NCBI RefSeq assembly: GCF_002101295.1
Contig: NZ_CP020778.1
Span: 1,314,806-1,378,805, forward strand
Source of the DNA: Candidatus Pelagibacter sp. RS40
GTDB taxonomy: Bacteria > Pseudomonadota > Alphaproteobacteria > Pelagibacterales > Pelagibacteraceae
Length of the DNA stretch: 64,000 nt
Reading direction: 5' to 3'
Shown here: positions 34,256-44,056 of the stretch, in pieces
Layout: each line of letters begins with the position of its first letter
How positions within the stretch are numbered: the stretch's first letter is position 1
Program-made: the position numbers and the translations under genes
The notes under the pieces: generated by a model
Databases searched by the model: none
Told to the model about the DNA's origin: nothing
What the model saw: the letters and a program-made list of their open reading frames with translations, nothing else

Positions 34256-35123
34256 ATAAATCTCTAATATAAATGAATACAGCAATCCATATTAAAATAA
34301 AACTAACTAACTGGTTAATATTGAAAGGCTCATTGAACAAAAAATACCCTAAAATAAATTGTAATGTGGGTGTAATATAAAAAATCATACCTGTAGGTCC
34401 AAGACCACACAATTCTACACCTCTTACATATAAAAATAATGGAATCACTGTCATTGGGCCTGCCATCATAAGAATTAACATCAAAATAGGATTTGATAGT
34501 GAGAAGTCATTAAAGTTATTTTGAGTAATAAAATAAAAAACTATTAGTATAAAAGGCAAGATAAATAAACTTTCTATAAATAAACCAATATCTGTTGATA
34601 CTGATATTTTTTTTCTGAGTAAGTTGTAAAAACCCCAACTTAAAGCAACTGATATTCCAACCCATGGTATAGATTTAAAGTCAATCAGAAAGATATAAAA
34701 TATTGAAACTAAAACTAACAAAATAGAAACAAATCTTTTCTTATTTAATTTTTCTTTAAAAAAAAAATATCCTAAAAAAACACTTAATATCGGCATGATA
34801 AAATATCCAAAACTTGCATTAATAACTTGATTGGATGAAACTGCATAAATCCAAACTGCCCAATTTAAAAATATTAATACCCCAGATAAAAATAGAATAA
34901 ATAATTGTTTTTTATTAGATATAATTTCCTTAAAAATCTTCCATTTTGAAAAAATAATTGTTGTTACTAAAAGTGTAACTGCAGTCCACAAACTTCTATG
35001 CACAACAACTTCTATATGACCTGCAAAAGAAATATACTTAAAATATAAAACACCAAAAAAGCCCCACCAGAAAGATCCAACTGCACTTAAGAACAAACCT
35101 TGGTTAAAACTTTTTTTATCCAT
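34242..35123 (-). CDS. rarD: RarD-type EamA transporter
   Basis: A 293-aa inner-membrane protein of about ten helices. The N-terminus SAVGSFWWGFFGVLYFKYISF, HRSLWTAVTLLV and NWAVWIYAVSSNQVINASFGYFIMP (as NWAVWIYAV and ASFGYFIMP) are RarD signatures. The family is linked historically to chloramphenicol resistance, but the substrate is unknown. It is the first gene of the minus-strand run and its 3' end overlaps mltB by 14 bases. Its start lies about 90 bases from the divergent tRNA-Ser. Confidence 0.9.
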   Translation of the reverse strand: MDKKSFNQGLFLSAVGSFWWGFFGVLYFKYISFAGHIEVVVHRSLWTAVTLLVTTIIFSKWKIFKEIISNKKQLFILFLSGVLIFLNWAVWIYAVSSNQVINASFGYFIMPILSVFLGYFFFKEKLNKKRFVSILLVLVSIFYIFLIDFKSIPWVGISVALSWGFYNLLRKKISVSTDIGLFIESLFILPFILIVFYFITQNNFNDFSLSNPILMLILMMAGPMTVIPLFLYVRGVELCGLGPTGMIFYITPTLQFILGYFLFNEPFNINQLVSFILIWIAVFIYIRDLYENN

Positions 35124-35171
35124 AATGAAATTATTATTAAAAAGATTTTGATTAATATCTTATCTATTTTA

Positions 35172-35200
35172 TTGTTGAAATATATATTAATACTTATAAA
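35172..35200 (+). promoter_or_regulatory. Promoter candidate for tRNA-Ser
   Basis: TTGTTG at 35172-35177, a 17-base spacer and TATAAA at 35195-35200. The predicted start near 35207 is 5 bases before the mature tRNA 5' end at 35212. Good geometry, moderate -35. Confidence 0.5.
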
Positions 35201-35211
35201 ACCTAGCTCAC

Positions 35212-35301
35212 GGAGAGATGGCTGAGCGGTTGAAAGCACCGGTCTTGAAAACCGGCAAAGGGGCAACTCTTTCCTGGGTTCGAATCCCAGTCTCTCCGCC
35301 A
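35212..35301 (+). tRNA. tRNA-Ser (TGA)
   Basis: A 90-base type II tRNA with long variable arm. Acceptor GGAGAGA pairs with TCTCTCC, the anticodon arm CCGGT-CTTGAAA-ACCGG shows TGA, and the T arm is GGGTTCGAATCCC; CCA is encoded. Its last base is next to the stop codon of the convergent sdhE gene, so there is no spacer at all. Confidence 0.96.
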
Positions 35302-35556
35302 TTAATATTTTTCTTTAAATTCTCGCAATTTTATTATGACTTTAGATAAATTTTGGTTATCTTTTGACTCAGAAATTTTAATTAATTCTTCATCACCAAG
35401 GTTAATTAATTTATTCAAATCTTCTAATTCTTCTAAATTTAAATTTTCAACAATTTCATTTACAAACTTATAAACAAATAAGTCCATTTCTTTAGTGCCT
35501 CTATACTGAGCTCTATATTTTATTTTATTAATAAGATTTTGCCTGTTTGAATCCAT
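35302..35556 (-). CDS. sdhE: FAD assembly factor SdhE
   Basis: An 84-aa helical protein (SdhE/SdhAF2) that helps attach FAD covalently to succinate dehydrogenase subunit A. The motif RGTKEMDLFVYKFV holds the RGxxExD pattern essential in the family, and LEELEDLNKLINLGDEELI forms the later helices. It is divergent from recG, 24 bases away, the usual alphaproteobacterial pairing. The stop directly abuts the tRNA-Ser 3' end. Confidence 0.92.
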   Translation of the reverse strand: MDSNRQNLINKIKYRAQYRGTKEMDLFVYKFVNEIVENLNLEELEDLNKLINLGDEELIKISESKDNQNLSKVIIKLREFKEKY

Positions 35557-35580
35557 ATAATAAAGATTTATATATACTTT

Positions 35581-37623
35581 ATGCAGGATTATGAATATTT
35601 TTTATCAAAAATTAGTAGTATTAAAGGGATAGGTAAAAAAACAACACAATTATTTTTAAAAAAAAAAATATTAAATATTTTTGATCTATTGTGGCACGCA
35701 CCTATTTCAAAAATAGAAACTTCAAAAACAGTAAACATTGATCAATTACAAATAGGCAAAACTCAATCAATACAACTAGTCCCGAAAAAGTATAATTTTC
35801 CTAGAATAAGAAATTTGCCCAATAGGGTTAACTGTTTATCTTCTGAAAAGAAAATAGATTGTATTTTCTTTAATAGTTTTGAAGGCTACATAAAAAAAAT
35901 ACTTCCTCTGGATCAAGAAATAATTATTTATGGAAAAGTAGGTTTTTATAAGGGTAAATATCAAATAACTAATCCAAAATTAGTGTCAGAGACAGAGGAT
36001 GGAAATATAAAAGATATAAATACTTATAGTCTGACGGAAGGACTCACAGCTTCAAAATATAATAAAACTATTGAAATCATATTTAAAAATATGCCTGTAC
36101 TTAAAGAATGGCATAACGCAGAAATTTTAAACTATTTCAATAATGTAAGTTGGGATCAATCCATTAGAAAGATACACAGTGAGGAAATTGAAAATCTTCA
36201 GAATTCAGATTACCTAAGAAGATTAATTTTTGATGAAATTATCTCAAACTTTTTAATCTCATCTGAAATAAGAAAAAAAATTAAGAAAATAAAAAAAAAA
36301 GAAAAGATTTTTGATCCAAATATTTGTCAGAAATATTTAAAAAAATTCAAATTTATACTTACAAATGATCAAATAAAGGCAATGAAAGAAATAAATAATG
36401 ACCTCAAATCAAAACAAAGAATGTTTAGGCTACTTCAAGGTGATGTAGGATCAGGAAAAACAATAATTGCACTAATTGCTGCGTTGAATGTTATAAAATC
36501 AGGTTTTCAAGTAGCTTTGATGGTTCCTACTGAAATACTAGCTAAACAACACTATAATTTTGCATCAGATTTATTTGGAAAAGATATATCAATTGAACTA
36601 TTAACAGGAAAAACTGAATATAAACAAAAAAAAAGCACATTAGAAAATATAAAACAAAATAAAATAAAATTGATCATTGGCACACATGCCCTTTTTCAAA
36701 AAAAGGTAGATTATAAAAATCTTGGTTTAATTATTATCGATGAACAACATAAATTTGGTGTAAGACAAAGAAAAGAATTGTCAGACAAAGGTGGCAATAA
36801 TTGCGATGTACTTGTCATGTCAGCAACCCCGATACCTCGTACTATGATAATGACAATCTATGGAGATATGGATGTTACTTTAATTAAAGAAAAACCAAAA
36901 AATAGAAAAGCAATAACCACTTATAGTAAATTAGAAACAAAAGTAGATGAAATTATAAAATTTTGTAAAAAAGAAATTTCCTCTGGTAATCAGATATTTT
37001 GGGTTTGCCCACTTATTGAAAAATCACAGAAACTTGATCATCAGTCTGCTGTTGAAAAGAGTAAATTTTTAGAAAAATATTTTAAAAACAAAATTGGCCT
37101 AATTCATGGATCAATGGAAAAGGATGAAAAAAATAAAGTTCTTGATGATTTTTTAAATAAAAAAATTGATGTATTGGTGTCAACAACTGTTATTGAAGTA
37201 GGAATTGATTTCCCAAATGCAAATGTAATCATCATTGAAAATGCAAATAAATATGGGTTATCACAATTGCATCAACTCAGAGGTAGAGTTGGAAGAGGTG
37301 ACAAACAAAGTACATGTATTTTAATGTTTAAGTCAAATTTAAGTGAAAATGCAAAAAAAAGAATAAATATTTTAAAAAGCTCAAATGATGGTTTTGAAAT
37401 TTCAGAACAAGATATGGTTTTAAGAGGTTATGGAGATGTATTAGGATTTAAACAAAGTGGTTTAAAAAAATTTAAATTGGCAGATCCTATTTTACATAAA
37501 GATCTTTTTATATTAGCAGAAAAAGAGGTTAAAAAAATTGAGCTAAAAGATAAACAGATTGGTGAGTATTATAAATTACTTAAACTTTATGATCGTGCTT
37601 CAATCTTAAATGATATTATTTAG
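35581..37623 (+). CDS. recG: ATP-dependent DNA helicase RecG
   Basis: Branch-migration helicase of 680 aa that remodels stalled forks. The wedge domain with an OB fold is N-terminal (KKYNFPRIRN, IIYGKVGFYKGKYQI); helicase motifs are RLLQGDVGSGKTIIAL (I), IIDEQHKFGVRQRKEL (II), VMSATPIPRTM (III), STTVIEVGIDFPNAN (V) and QLHQLRGRVGRGD (VI). The C-terminal RecG motif includes DMVLRGYGDVLGFKQSG. Length is normal. Its 3' end overlaps the DUF502 gene by 8 bases. Confidence 0.97.
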   Translation: MQDYEYFLSKISSIKGIGKKTTQLFLKKKILNIFDLLWHAPISKIETSKTVNIDQLQIGKTQSIQLVPKKYNFPRIRNLPNRVNCLSSEKKIDCIFFNSFEGYIKKILPLDQEIIIYGKVGFYKGKYQITNPKLVSETEDGNIKDINTYSLTEGLTASKYNKTIEIIFKNMPVLKEWHNAEILNYFNNVSWDQSIRKIHSEEIENLQNSDYLRRLIFDEIISNFLISSEIRKKIKKIKKKEKIFDPNICQKYLKKFKFILTNDQIKAMKEINNDLKSKQRMFRLLQGDVGSGKTIIALIAALNVIKSGFQVALMVPTEILAKQHYNFASDLFGKDISIELLTGKTEYKQKKSTLENIKQNKIKLIIGTHALFQKKVDYKNLGLIIIDEQHKFGVRQRKELSDKGGNNCDVLVMSATPIPRTMIMTIYGDMDVTLIKEKPKNRKAITTYSKLETKVDEIIKFCKKEISSGNQIFWVCPLIEKSQKLDHQSAVEKSKFLEKYFKNKIGLIHGSMEKDEKNKVLDDFLNKKIDVLVSTTVIEVGIDFPNANVIIIENANKYGLSQLHQLRGRVGRGDKQSTCILMFKSNLSENAKKRINILKSSNDGFEISEQDMVLRGYGDVLGFKQSGLKKFKLADPILHKDLFILAEKEVKKIELKDKQIGEYYKLLKLYDRASILNDII

Positions 37624-38239
37624 CTTGAGGGTTTGAGGTACCTGCAGAAACAATAAACTTAGACGCCTCCTCAAAACTCATATCTAAATATAAAACCTCT
37701 TCTTTTGGAAACATTAGTAAAAATCCACTAGTTGGATTTGGTGTTGTTGGAACAAATACATTAACAAGATTTTTGTTTGTTTTTTTTGAGATTTCTCCTT
37801 CATTGTCTTTAGTTGCAAATCCAACTGCCCAGCTTCCTTTTCTGGGATATTCAATTAAAACTACACTTTTTCTATCTCCCTTTTTAGGAGCTAACGACTC
37901 TGTCATCTGTCCTATCGCTGAATAAATAGTTCGAAGAATAGGAATTCTTTTAAATAAATCGTTTACGAATTGTAAAATTTTTTTTCCTATAAATGATAAG
38001 GATAAACTTCCAACTAAGGTTATAAAAATAATTGCAAGAACTATTTCAAGACCTGGGATAGCAAATGGCAAATAAGTATTTGGGTTTAGCTCATAAGGTA
38101 TTAGTTTAGAAGAAACAGAGATAAAAAATTTTGTTAAATAGAGTGTAATACCAATTGGAATTAATACGACTATTCCTGTGATAAAATAATTTCTTAATTT
38201 AGCAAATAAAGATATGCTTTTTCTTTTAAATTTTGCCAT
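37616..38239 (-). CDS. DUF502 family membrane protein
   Basis: A 207-aa inner-membrane protein. Two helices, YFITGIVVLIPIGITLYLTK and GLEIVLAIIFITLVGSLSLSF, are followed by a soluble domain with RIPILRTIYSAIGQMTESL, VVLIEYPRKGSWAVGFATK and FVPTTPNPTSGFLLMFPKEEV, all DUF502 signatures. Function unknown; plants have homologs (COV family). It is next to recG in many alphaproteobacteria. A tiny membrane ORF lies just upstream. Confidence 0.9.
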   Translation of the reverse strand: MAKFKRKSISLFAKLRNYFITGIVVLIPIGITLYLTKFFISVSSKLIPYELNPNTYLPFAIPGLEIVLAIIFITLVGSLSLSFIGKKILQFVNDLFKRIPILRTIYSAIGQMTESLAPKKGDRKSVVLIEYPRKGSWAVGFATKDNEGEISKKTNKNLVNVFVPTTPNPTSGFLLMFPKEEVLYLDMSFEEASKFIVSAGTSNPQAK

Positions 38240-38242
38240 ATT

Positions 38243-38320
38243 TTAATTATAACTTGAATAAATTACAAATGATACTGCAAGAACAAATAAGAAAACTAAA
38301 ATCTTGTTATTTAAAATCAT
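38243..38320 (-). CDS. Possible 25-aa membrane peptide
   Basis: ATG at 38320 to TAA at 38243. The product MILNNKILVFLFVLAVSFVI plus YSSYN would be a single membrane helix with short tails. It ends 3 bases before the DUF502 start codon, which would allow translational coupling. There is no clear ribosome binding site, and codon statistics are useless at this size, so it may be chance. Confidence 0.3.
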   Translation of the reverse strand: MILNNKILVFLFVLAVSFVIYSSYN

Positions 38321-38362
38321 ATAGTTGTTTATTAGTTACATGTAATATAATTGTGAGTAAAA

Positions 38363-39184
38363 GTGAATAGAAGAAATTTCATATATTTAATGGGGTGTGG
38401 ATGTGCATCTTTTGGTCTTCATGCCTGTACAAGTGTTCCTATAACAGAAAGAAAACAGTTAAGACTTATACCTGAGGCAAAACTTAACGCTCAAGCAGAA
38501 CAATTATACGAAAAAGTGAAAGAAAAAGAAAAGCTTAGCAAAGATATTACAACTTTAAATAAAATAAAAAATATCGGCTCAAAAATTGAAAATTCAATAA
38601 CTGAATATTTTGCAAGAAGTAATCAACCGGATCCAACAGCTAATTTTAGATGGGAGTATATTTTAATAGAAAACAAAAAAGTAAAAAACGCATGGTGTAT
38701 GCCTGGTGGAAAAATTGCGGTTTATACAGGTATGCTTGATATTACAAAAAATGATAATGGATTAGCTGCTGTAATGGGTCATGAAATAGCTCATGCAGTA
38801 GCAAAACACTCAGTTGAAAGAGCAAGTAGAGGAACGTTATTAAATGTGGGTACAAAAATTTTAGATATTGCAACTAAAGGTGCTGTATCTAATGTAAATA
38901 GAACAACTGGGATGGATACAGTTGGTTTGTTATCTCAAATTGGAATTATGAATCCTTTTAATAGAAAACAAGAGAGTGAAGCTGATTACTTAGGTTTAAT
39001 ATTTGCGTCATTATCTGGCTATGACATAAGAGAGACAGTAAAAATTTGGGAGAGAATGCGAGAAGCTAATAAAGGTAAGGAACCACCGGAATTCATGAGT
39101 ACACATCCTTCCTCAACCAATAGAATAAATAACATCACCTCTTGGATAAATGAGGTAACTTTAGAATATCCACCAATTTCTTAA
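38363..39184 (+). CDS. M48 family zinc metallopeptidase, lipoprotein
   Basis: A 273-aa periplasmic protease related to LoiP/BepA (Oma1-like). The catalytic HExxH is in VMGHEIAHAVAKHSVERAS with the third ligand Glu in NRKQESEADYLGLIFAS. The GTG start at 38363 gives MNRRNFIYLMGCGCASFGL, an RR-containing signal, and then HAC, a lipobox around Cys22, so Tat export followed by lipidation is plausible. It ends SWINEVTLEYPPIS, complete for the family. Next is an antisense tRNA-Lys 3 bases on. Confidence 0.9.
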   Translation: MNRRNFIYLMGCGCASFGLHACTSVPITERKQLRLIPEAKLNAQAEQLYEKVKEKEKLSKDITTLNKIKNIGSKIENSITEYFARSNQPDPTANFRWEYILIENKKVKNAWCMPGGKIAVYTGMLDITKNDNGLAAVMGHEIAHAVAKHSVERASRGTLLNVGTKILDIATKGAVSNVNRTTGMDTVGLLSQIGIMNPFNRKQESEADYLGLIFASLSGYDIRETVKIWERMREANKGKEPPEFMSTHPSSTNRINNITSWINEVTLEYPPIS

Positions 39185-39187
39185 AAT

Positions 39188-39263
<76 letters not shown>

Positions 39264-39287
39264 AACGGGGGTCCTTATATTGATTTT

Positions 39288-39314
39288 TATCCATTTATCA
39301 ATGGATAATTTTTA
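39288..39314 (+). terminator. Intrinsic terminator candidate for the M48 gene
   Basis: TATCCATT (39288-39295), loop TATC, then AATGGATA (39300-39307), an 8-bp perfect stem, followed by ATTTTTA on the plus strand. It overlaps the tgt stop codon. On the minus strand the tail is A-rich, so it should act only on plus-strand transcripts running from the protease gene through the antisense tRNA. Confidence 0.5.
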
Positions 39315-40424
39315 CAGAATGTTAATATACTTATCGTGAAATTCTTCAAAAGTTCCATTTTTAATATTTTTTCTAATCTCACTCATCAACTCCTGATAAA
39401 AGTTAATATTATTTAAAGTTAACAGCATAGATGCTAACATTTCATTAGTATTAAATAAGTGATTCAAATAATTTTTTGAGTACTTATTTAAGTCAAATTT
39501 AGAAACATTTAAATCTAGAGGCGAATTATCGTTTTGATATTTTGCATTTCTTATTTGTACTCTTCCATTCCATGTGAATGCCAAACCAGTTCTGCCAGAT
39601 CGTGTTGGTAATACACAATCAAACATATCAATACCTCTTTTAACTGCACCAATAATGTCTGAGGGAGTACCAACGCCCATAAGATATCTAGGTTTATCTT
39701 TTGGTAAATAATCTTTAACTCCATCCAATACATCAAACATTTCTTTCTGGGTTTCTCCAACCGCCAAACCACCCATCGCATACCCATCAAAATCAATATC
39801 TATAAGCTGCTCTAGTGATTTTAATCTTAAGTCATTAAACAGACCGCCTTGAACTATTCCAAATAAACCTTTGTGAGGATTGTCGCCAAATGCATTTTTT
39901 GATCTTTTTGCCCAATACATAGATAAATCCATTGATTTTTTAATTTTCTCAAAATCATCAGTTTTTTTTGGACATTCATCCATTACCATTACTATGTCTG
40001 AGTTGAGGCACTTTTGAACTCTAATACTCTCCTCAGGACTTAAAATAAACTTATTACCATCAATATGAGATTGAAAAATAGCACCCTTCTCTCTATCAAT
40101 TTTATTAAATTTTGATAATGACATTACTTGAAATCCACCAGAGTCAGTTAATATAGGAAGGTTGCAATTCATAAATTCATGCAAACCTCCAACGCTTGAA
40201 ATTCTATCAACACCTGGTCTTAACATTAGGTGATAGGTGTTTCCCAATATTATTTCGCTTCCAGTTTGAACTACATCTTTTATGAATGCGCCTTTTACGG
40301 TCGCCTGTGTACCAACAGGCATAAAAGCAGGTGTATTAATATCACCTCTATGGGTTTCAATAACTCCTACTCGTGAATGGTTTTCAGTATGATTAACATT
40401 AAAATTAAATTTTTTTAATGCCAT
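39312..40424 (-). CDS. tgt: Queuine tRNA-ribosyltransferase, zinc-ligand-less form
   Basis: Exchanges G34 of GUN-anticodon tRNAs for preQ1 (370 aa). Catalytic residues are kept: Asp in PILTDSGGFQVMSL, the nucleophile Asp in GIDMFDCVLPTRSGR, and LGNTYHLMLRPG and GGLAVGETQ for substrate. The structural zinc site is not: aligning PLDxxCxCxxCxxYS to PLDLNVSKFDLNKYS puts V307, K309 and L312 at the three Cys positions and N338 (LLTLNNINFY) at the His. Flanks align without gaps, so this is substitution, not frameshift. It is followed upstream by ppi and coaD in an operon. Confidence 0.93.
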   Translation of the reverse strand: MALKKFNFNVNHTENHSRVGVIETHRGDINTPAFMPVGTQATVKGAFIKDVVQTGSEIILGNTYHLMLRPGVDRISSVGGLHEFMNCNLPILTDSGGFQVMSLSKFNKIDREKGAIFQSHIDGNKFILSPEESIRVQKCLNSDIVMVMDECPKKTDDFEKIKKSMDLSMYWAKRSKNAFGDNPHKGLFGIVQGGLFNDLRLKSLEQLIDIDFDGYAMGGLAVGETQKEMFDVLDGVKDYLPKDKPRYLMGVGTPSDIIGAVKRGIDMFDCVLPTRSGRTGLAFTWNGRVQIRNAKYQNDNSPLDLNVSKFDLNKYSKNYLNHLFNTNEMLASMLLTLNNINFYQELMSEIRKNIKNGTFEEFHDKYINIL

Positions 40425-40430
40425 TCATTT

Positions 40431-40988
40431 TTATTCAGACTTAAAACTAATTATTTTATCTGGTTCAGAAACTGATCCATTAGGACCATCACCTTTTTTA
40501 ATTTTATCTACAAACTCCATTCCTTCAATAACTTTACCAAAGACTGTATAGTTTCTATCTAAATAAGAGGCTGACTCAAAACAAATAAAAAATTGACTAT
40601 TAGCACTGTTTGGATCAGAAGATCTTGCCATAGATACAGTGCCGCGTTCATGGGGCAAATCATTAAATTCTTGTTTTAAATCAGGTAAGTCAGATCCGCC
40701 CATTCCTGCTCTTTGCAGATTAAAATCGGATGATGAGGAATTTCCAAATTTTACATCTCCTGTTTGAGCCATAAAGCCATCAATAACTCTATGAAATACT
40801 ACATTATCATATTTACCACTGTTAGCTAACTCAGTAATTCTTTTTACATGATTAGGGGCAACATCTGGAAACATTTCTATTTTAACATCTCCATCTTTTA
40901 ATTTTAAAATCATTATATTCTCCTTTGCATTTAGTTTTGAGGTTAAAGTTAATAAAATAAATAATAATATATTTATATATTTAAGCAT
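40431..40988 (-). CDS. Peptidyl-prolyl cis-trans isomerase, cyclophilin type, exported
   Basis: A 185-aa cyclophilin with an N-terminal signal (MLKYINILLFILLTLTSKLN then AKE). FHRVIDGFMAQTGDVKFGN carries the catalytic Arg, and ERGTVSMARSSDPNSANSQFFICF the substrate cleft. YTVFGKVIEGMEFVDKIK closes the barrel. It should speed proline isomerisation of proteins in the periplasm. It overlaps coaD by 8 bases and ends 6 bases before tgt. Confidence 0.93.
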   Translation of the reverse strand: MLKYINILLFILLTLTSKLNAKENIMILKLKDGDVKIEMFPDVAPNHVKRITELANSGKYDNVVFHRVIDGFMAQTGDVKFGNSSSSDFNLQRAGMGGSDLPDLKQEFNDLPHERGTVSMARSSDPNSANSQFFICFESASYLDRNYTVFGKVIEGMEFVDKIKKGDGPNGSVSEPDKIISFKSE

Positions 40989-41475
40989 ATCTCTCCTTTA
41001 AAGATTTGATTGTACTCTTAGTTGTAAATTTTTTTAAATCTCCATTATGTTGAGCGATTTCTTTTACAAATCTTGAGGAAATAATTTGATTCTCAACATC
41101 AGACATTAAAAATATTGTTTCTATTTTATTGTAAAGTTTTCTATTCATTCCAGCTAATTGAAACTCATATTCAAAATCTGAAACAGCTCTAAGACCTCTT
41201 AGAATAATATTTGATTTATATTTTTTGCACAAATCTGTTGTTAGTGAATTAAATGTAATAACATCGATATTTTTTTTGGTAAATTTAAGATCAGAGAACA
41301 AAGCTTTCTTAACAATATCTACTCTCTCATCGATTGGAAATAAAAAATTTTTTTGGTTTCCATCAGAAATTGCTACAACAACTTTGTCTACAAATTTTAA
41401 AGCTTTTTTAATTACATCTATATGACCAAAGGTTATAGGATCAAAAGTACCAGGATATATTGCAATATTTTTCAT
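40981..41475 (-). CDS. coaD: Pantetheine-phosphate adenylyltransferase
   Basis: Penultimate step of coenzyme A synthesis: 4'-phosphopantetheine plus ATP gives dephospho-CoA (164 aa). IYPGTFDPITFGHIDVIKKA has the T/HxGH nucleotide-binding motif, LRGLRAVSDFEYEFQLAGMN and ISSRFVKEIAQHNGD are the other active-site segments. Complete. Its start overlaps the gyrA stop by one base, giving the alphaproteobacterial gyrA-coaD-ppi-tgt order. Confidence 0.96.
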   Translation of the reverse strand: MKNIAIYPGTFDPITFGHIDVIKKALKFVDKVVVAISDGNQKNFLFPIDERVDIVKKALFSDLKFTKKNIDVITFNSLTTDLCKKYKSNIILRGLRAVSDFEYEFQLAGMNRKLYNKIETIFLMSDVENQIISSRFVKEIAQHNGDLKKFTTKSTIKSLKERYA

Positions 41476-44051
41476 TAAATTAAATTATCATCTAATTTAA
41501 TAGCCGAAACTACTTTTTCATCACCAGAAAGTTTAATAATTCTAACTCCTTGAGTGTTTCTTCCTGCTACTCTTATCTCTTTAACAGTAGTTCTGATAAC
41601 TCTACCTTTGTCAGTTGATATTAATATTTGATCACCCTCAAAAACTGGGAAAGATGATGATACATTTCCATTTCTTGATGAGTTGACAATACCAATTATA
41701 CCTTTTCCACCTCTATTGGTTACTCGAAAATCATAATGGGAAGTTCTTTTTCCATAACCATTCTCTGTAATTGAGAGTATAAATTTTTCTTTAGCCTTTA
41801 CCTCTGATAATCCATCTTTTGAGGATTTTTTTGGAATTTTTTGATCATGATCAATTATAGATAATGATACGATTGCATCTTTGTCAGATAAATTTATACC
41901 TTTAATGCCTTTAGACGATCTACCTTTAAATACTCTCAATTTTTTAGATTCAAATCTGATGCATTTTCCAAACTTTGTGCTTAAAATAATGTCTTGATCA
42001 TCTTTGCAAATTTTTACACCGATAATTTTGTCATCACTATCTAATTTCATAGCAATTTTACCTGATTGATTAATAGAACTAAAATCCTCTAAATTATTTT
42101 TTCTAATTTTTCCTTTGGCTGTAGCAAAAATAATATGCATTCCTTTTGTATCAACATTTTCATCTGGAAAAGGCATAATTGAGCTAATAGATTGGTGATT
42201 TTTAAGTGGTAGAATGTTGAATAAAGATTTACCTTTTGATGATGCAGATCCTTCAGGTATCTTCCAAGCTTTAATTTTGTATGCCAATCCCTCTGTAGAG
42301 AAAAATAGAACTGAAGTATGTGTATTGACTGATAAGGTTTGAACTACTGAGTCTTCATCTCTAGTTTTAATACCTGTTTTTCCTTTTCCACCTCTTTTTT
42401 GTTGTTTTACATTACTTAATGCACCACGTTTAATATATCCTTGTAACGTAATTGTAATGATTACAGCCTCTTTTTGAATAGTTTCTTCAATATCATAATT
42501 TAATACGGCATCAATTATTTGTGTTCTTCTTGGTTCAGAAAATTTATCTTTGATTTGTTGCAAGTCAGCACTAATAACTTTTAGTAACTCTGCTTTAGAA
42601 TTAATAATTTTTTTATATTGAGTTATTAATTCAGCTAATTTTTTTATTTCTACTTCAATTTCGTTTATTCCTAAAGCAGTAAGTTTCTGTAATCTTAACT
42701 CAAGAATAGATACAACTTGCTCATTAGATAAACTATAAGTTCCTTTATAATTTTTATTATCAACTAATTTAATCAATTTTGCTGACTTGTTTATCTTCCA
42801 CTTTGTTTTTAATAGTGAATTCTTAGCCTCTTCAGGATTTTTGGATTGTCTTATTATTTTTATTACTTTATCTATATTTTCAACACTGACCGATAATCCG
42901 ATTAAAATATGAACACGATCTTCTGCTTTTTTTAGATCATATTTAGTTTTTTTTATTACTACATCTTCTCTAAATTTTAAAAAATTTTCTAAAAAATCTT
43001 TTAAATTACAAGTCTTTGGTTTGTTATCTACAATAGCTAAAGTATTGAAACCAAATGAACTTTCAATGGATGTATATTTATATAATTGTCTTTTAATTGT
43101 TTCAGGTTCAACACTTGATCTTAAATCAATTGCAACTCTAATTCCTTCTCTATTAGACTCGTCTCTTATATCTCTAATTCCTTCAATTTTTTTTTCTCTT
43201 ACTAATTCAGCTATTCTCTCATTTAAAACAGATTTGTTTACTTGATAAGGTATGGAGGTTATTACTAATCTTTCTCTACCCCCTTTAGCTTGCTCAATCT
43301 TAATATCGCCTCTGATTTTAAAAGAACCTCGGCCAGATTTATAACCTTGTTTAATAATATCTTTGCCAATAATAATACCACCAGTTGGAAAATCTGGACC
43401 AGGGACATGTTTCATCAATTCACCTAATTTTATGTCCTTATTTTTGATTAAAGCTAAAGTAGCATCTACAACTTCACCTAAATTATGAGGAGGTATACTT
43501 GTTGCCATACCGACAGCAATTCCTCCTGCTCCATTAACTAATAAATTTGGATACTGTGCGGGAAGGACATCTGGTTCCTGTTCTGTTTCATCATAATTAC
43601 TTTTGAATGAAACTGTATCTTTTTCTATGTCGTCTAATAAAAATTGAGCTATTTTTGCTAATCTTGTTTCTGTATATCTCATAGCAGCTGGTGGATCACC
43701 ATCAATTGAACCAAAATTTCCTTGACCATCAATTAATGGAAGGCTCATTGAAAAATCTTGAACCATTCTAACTAAAGCGTCATATACGGCTTGATCACCA
43801 TGTGGATGATATTTACCAATTACATCTCCGACTATTCTTGCAGATTTTCTAAATTGTTTTGACCAATCAAAACCTCCCTTATGCATTGCATACAAAATTC
43901 TTCTATGTACTGGTTTTAAACCATCTCTTACATCAGGTAGAGCTCTACTTATTATAACGCTCATTGCGTAAGACAAGTATGACGAACTCATTTCATCATA
44001 CATTGAAATTGGTTTGATATTTAAATCTTTAGGTGCCTCGTTTTTTTGCAT
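41475..44051 (-). CDS. gyrA: DNA gyrase subunit A
   Basis: Breakage-reunion subunit of the type II topoisomerase (858 aa). The start [38 protein letters not shown] sequence ([20 protein letters not shown]) is classic, the catalytic Tyr is in [15 protein letters not shown], and the quinolone-determining region [15 protein letters not shown] has Asp at the second hotspot. The GyrA box equivalent is [11 protein letters not shown] in the C-terminal beta-pinwheel. Alphaproteobacterial size without long insertions. It follows ssb after 5 bases. Confidence 0.97.
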   Translation of the reverse strand: MQKNEAPKDLNIKPISMYDEMSSSYLSYAMSVIISRALPDVRDGLKPVHRRILYAMHKGGFDWSKQFRKSARIVGDVIGKYHPHGDQAVYDALVRMVQDFSMSLPLIDGQGNFGSIDGDPPAAMRYTETRLAKIAQFLLDDIEKDTVSFKSNYDETEQEPDVLPAQYPNLLVNGAGGIAVGMATSIPPHNLGEVVDATLALIKNKDIKLGELMKHVPGPDFPTGGIIIGKDIIKQGYKSGRGSFKIRGDIKIEQAKGGRERLVITSIPYQVNKSVLNERIAELVREKKIEGIRDIRDESNREGIRVAIDLRSSVEPETIKRQLYKYTSIESSFGFNTLAIVDNKPKTCNLKDFLENFLKFREDVVIKKTKYDLKKAEDRVHILIGLSVSVENIDKVIKIIRQSKNPEEAKNSLLKTKWKINKSAKLIKLVDNKNYKGTYSLSNEQVVSILELRLQKLTALGINEIEVEIKKLAELITQYKKIINSKAELLKVISADLQQIKDKFSEPRRTQIIDAVLNYDIEETIQKEAVIITITLQGYIKRGALSNVKQQKRGGKGKTGIKTRDEDSVVQTLSVNTHTSVLFFSTEGLAYKIKAWKIPEGSASSKGKSLFNILPLKNHQSISSIMPFPDENVDTKGMHIIFATAKGKIRKNNLEDFSSINQSGKIAMKLDSDDKIIGVKICKDDQDIILSTKFGKCIRFESKKLRVFKGRSSKGIKGINLSDKDAIVSLSIIDHDQKIPKKSSKDGLSEVKAKEKFILSITENGYGKRTSHYDFRVTNRGGKGIIGIVNSSRNGNVSSSFPVFEGDQILISTDKGRVIRTTVKEIRVAGRNTQGVRIIKLSGDEKVVSAIKLDDNLI

Positions 44052-44056
44052 AAAAA

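Noticed and set aside
35087..35302. 71-aa minus-strand frame across tRNA-Ser
   Set aside because: It begins MAERLGFEPRKELPL, the familiar false translation of a tRNA-Ser gene on the opposite strand.
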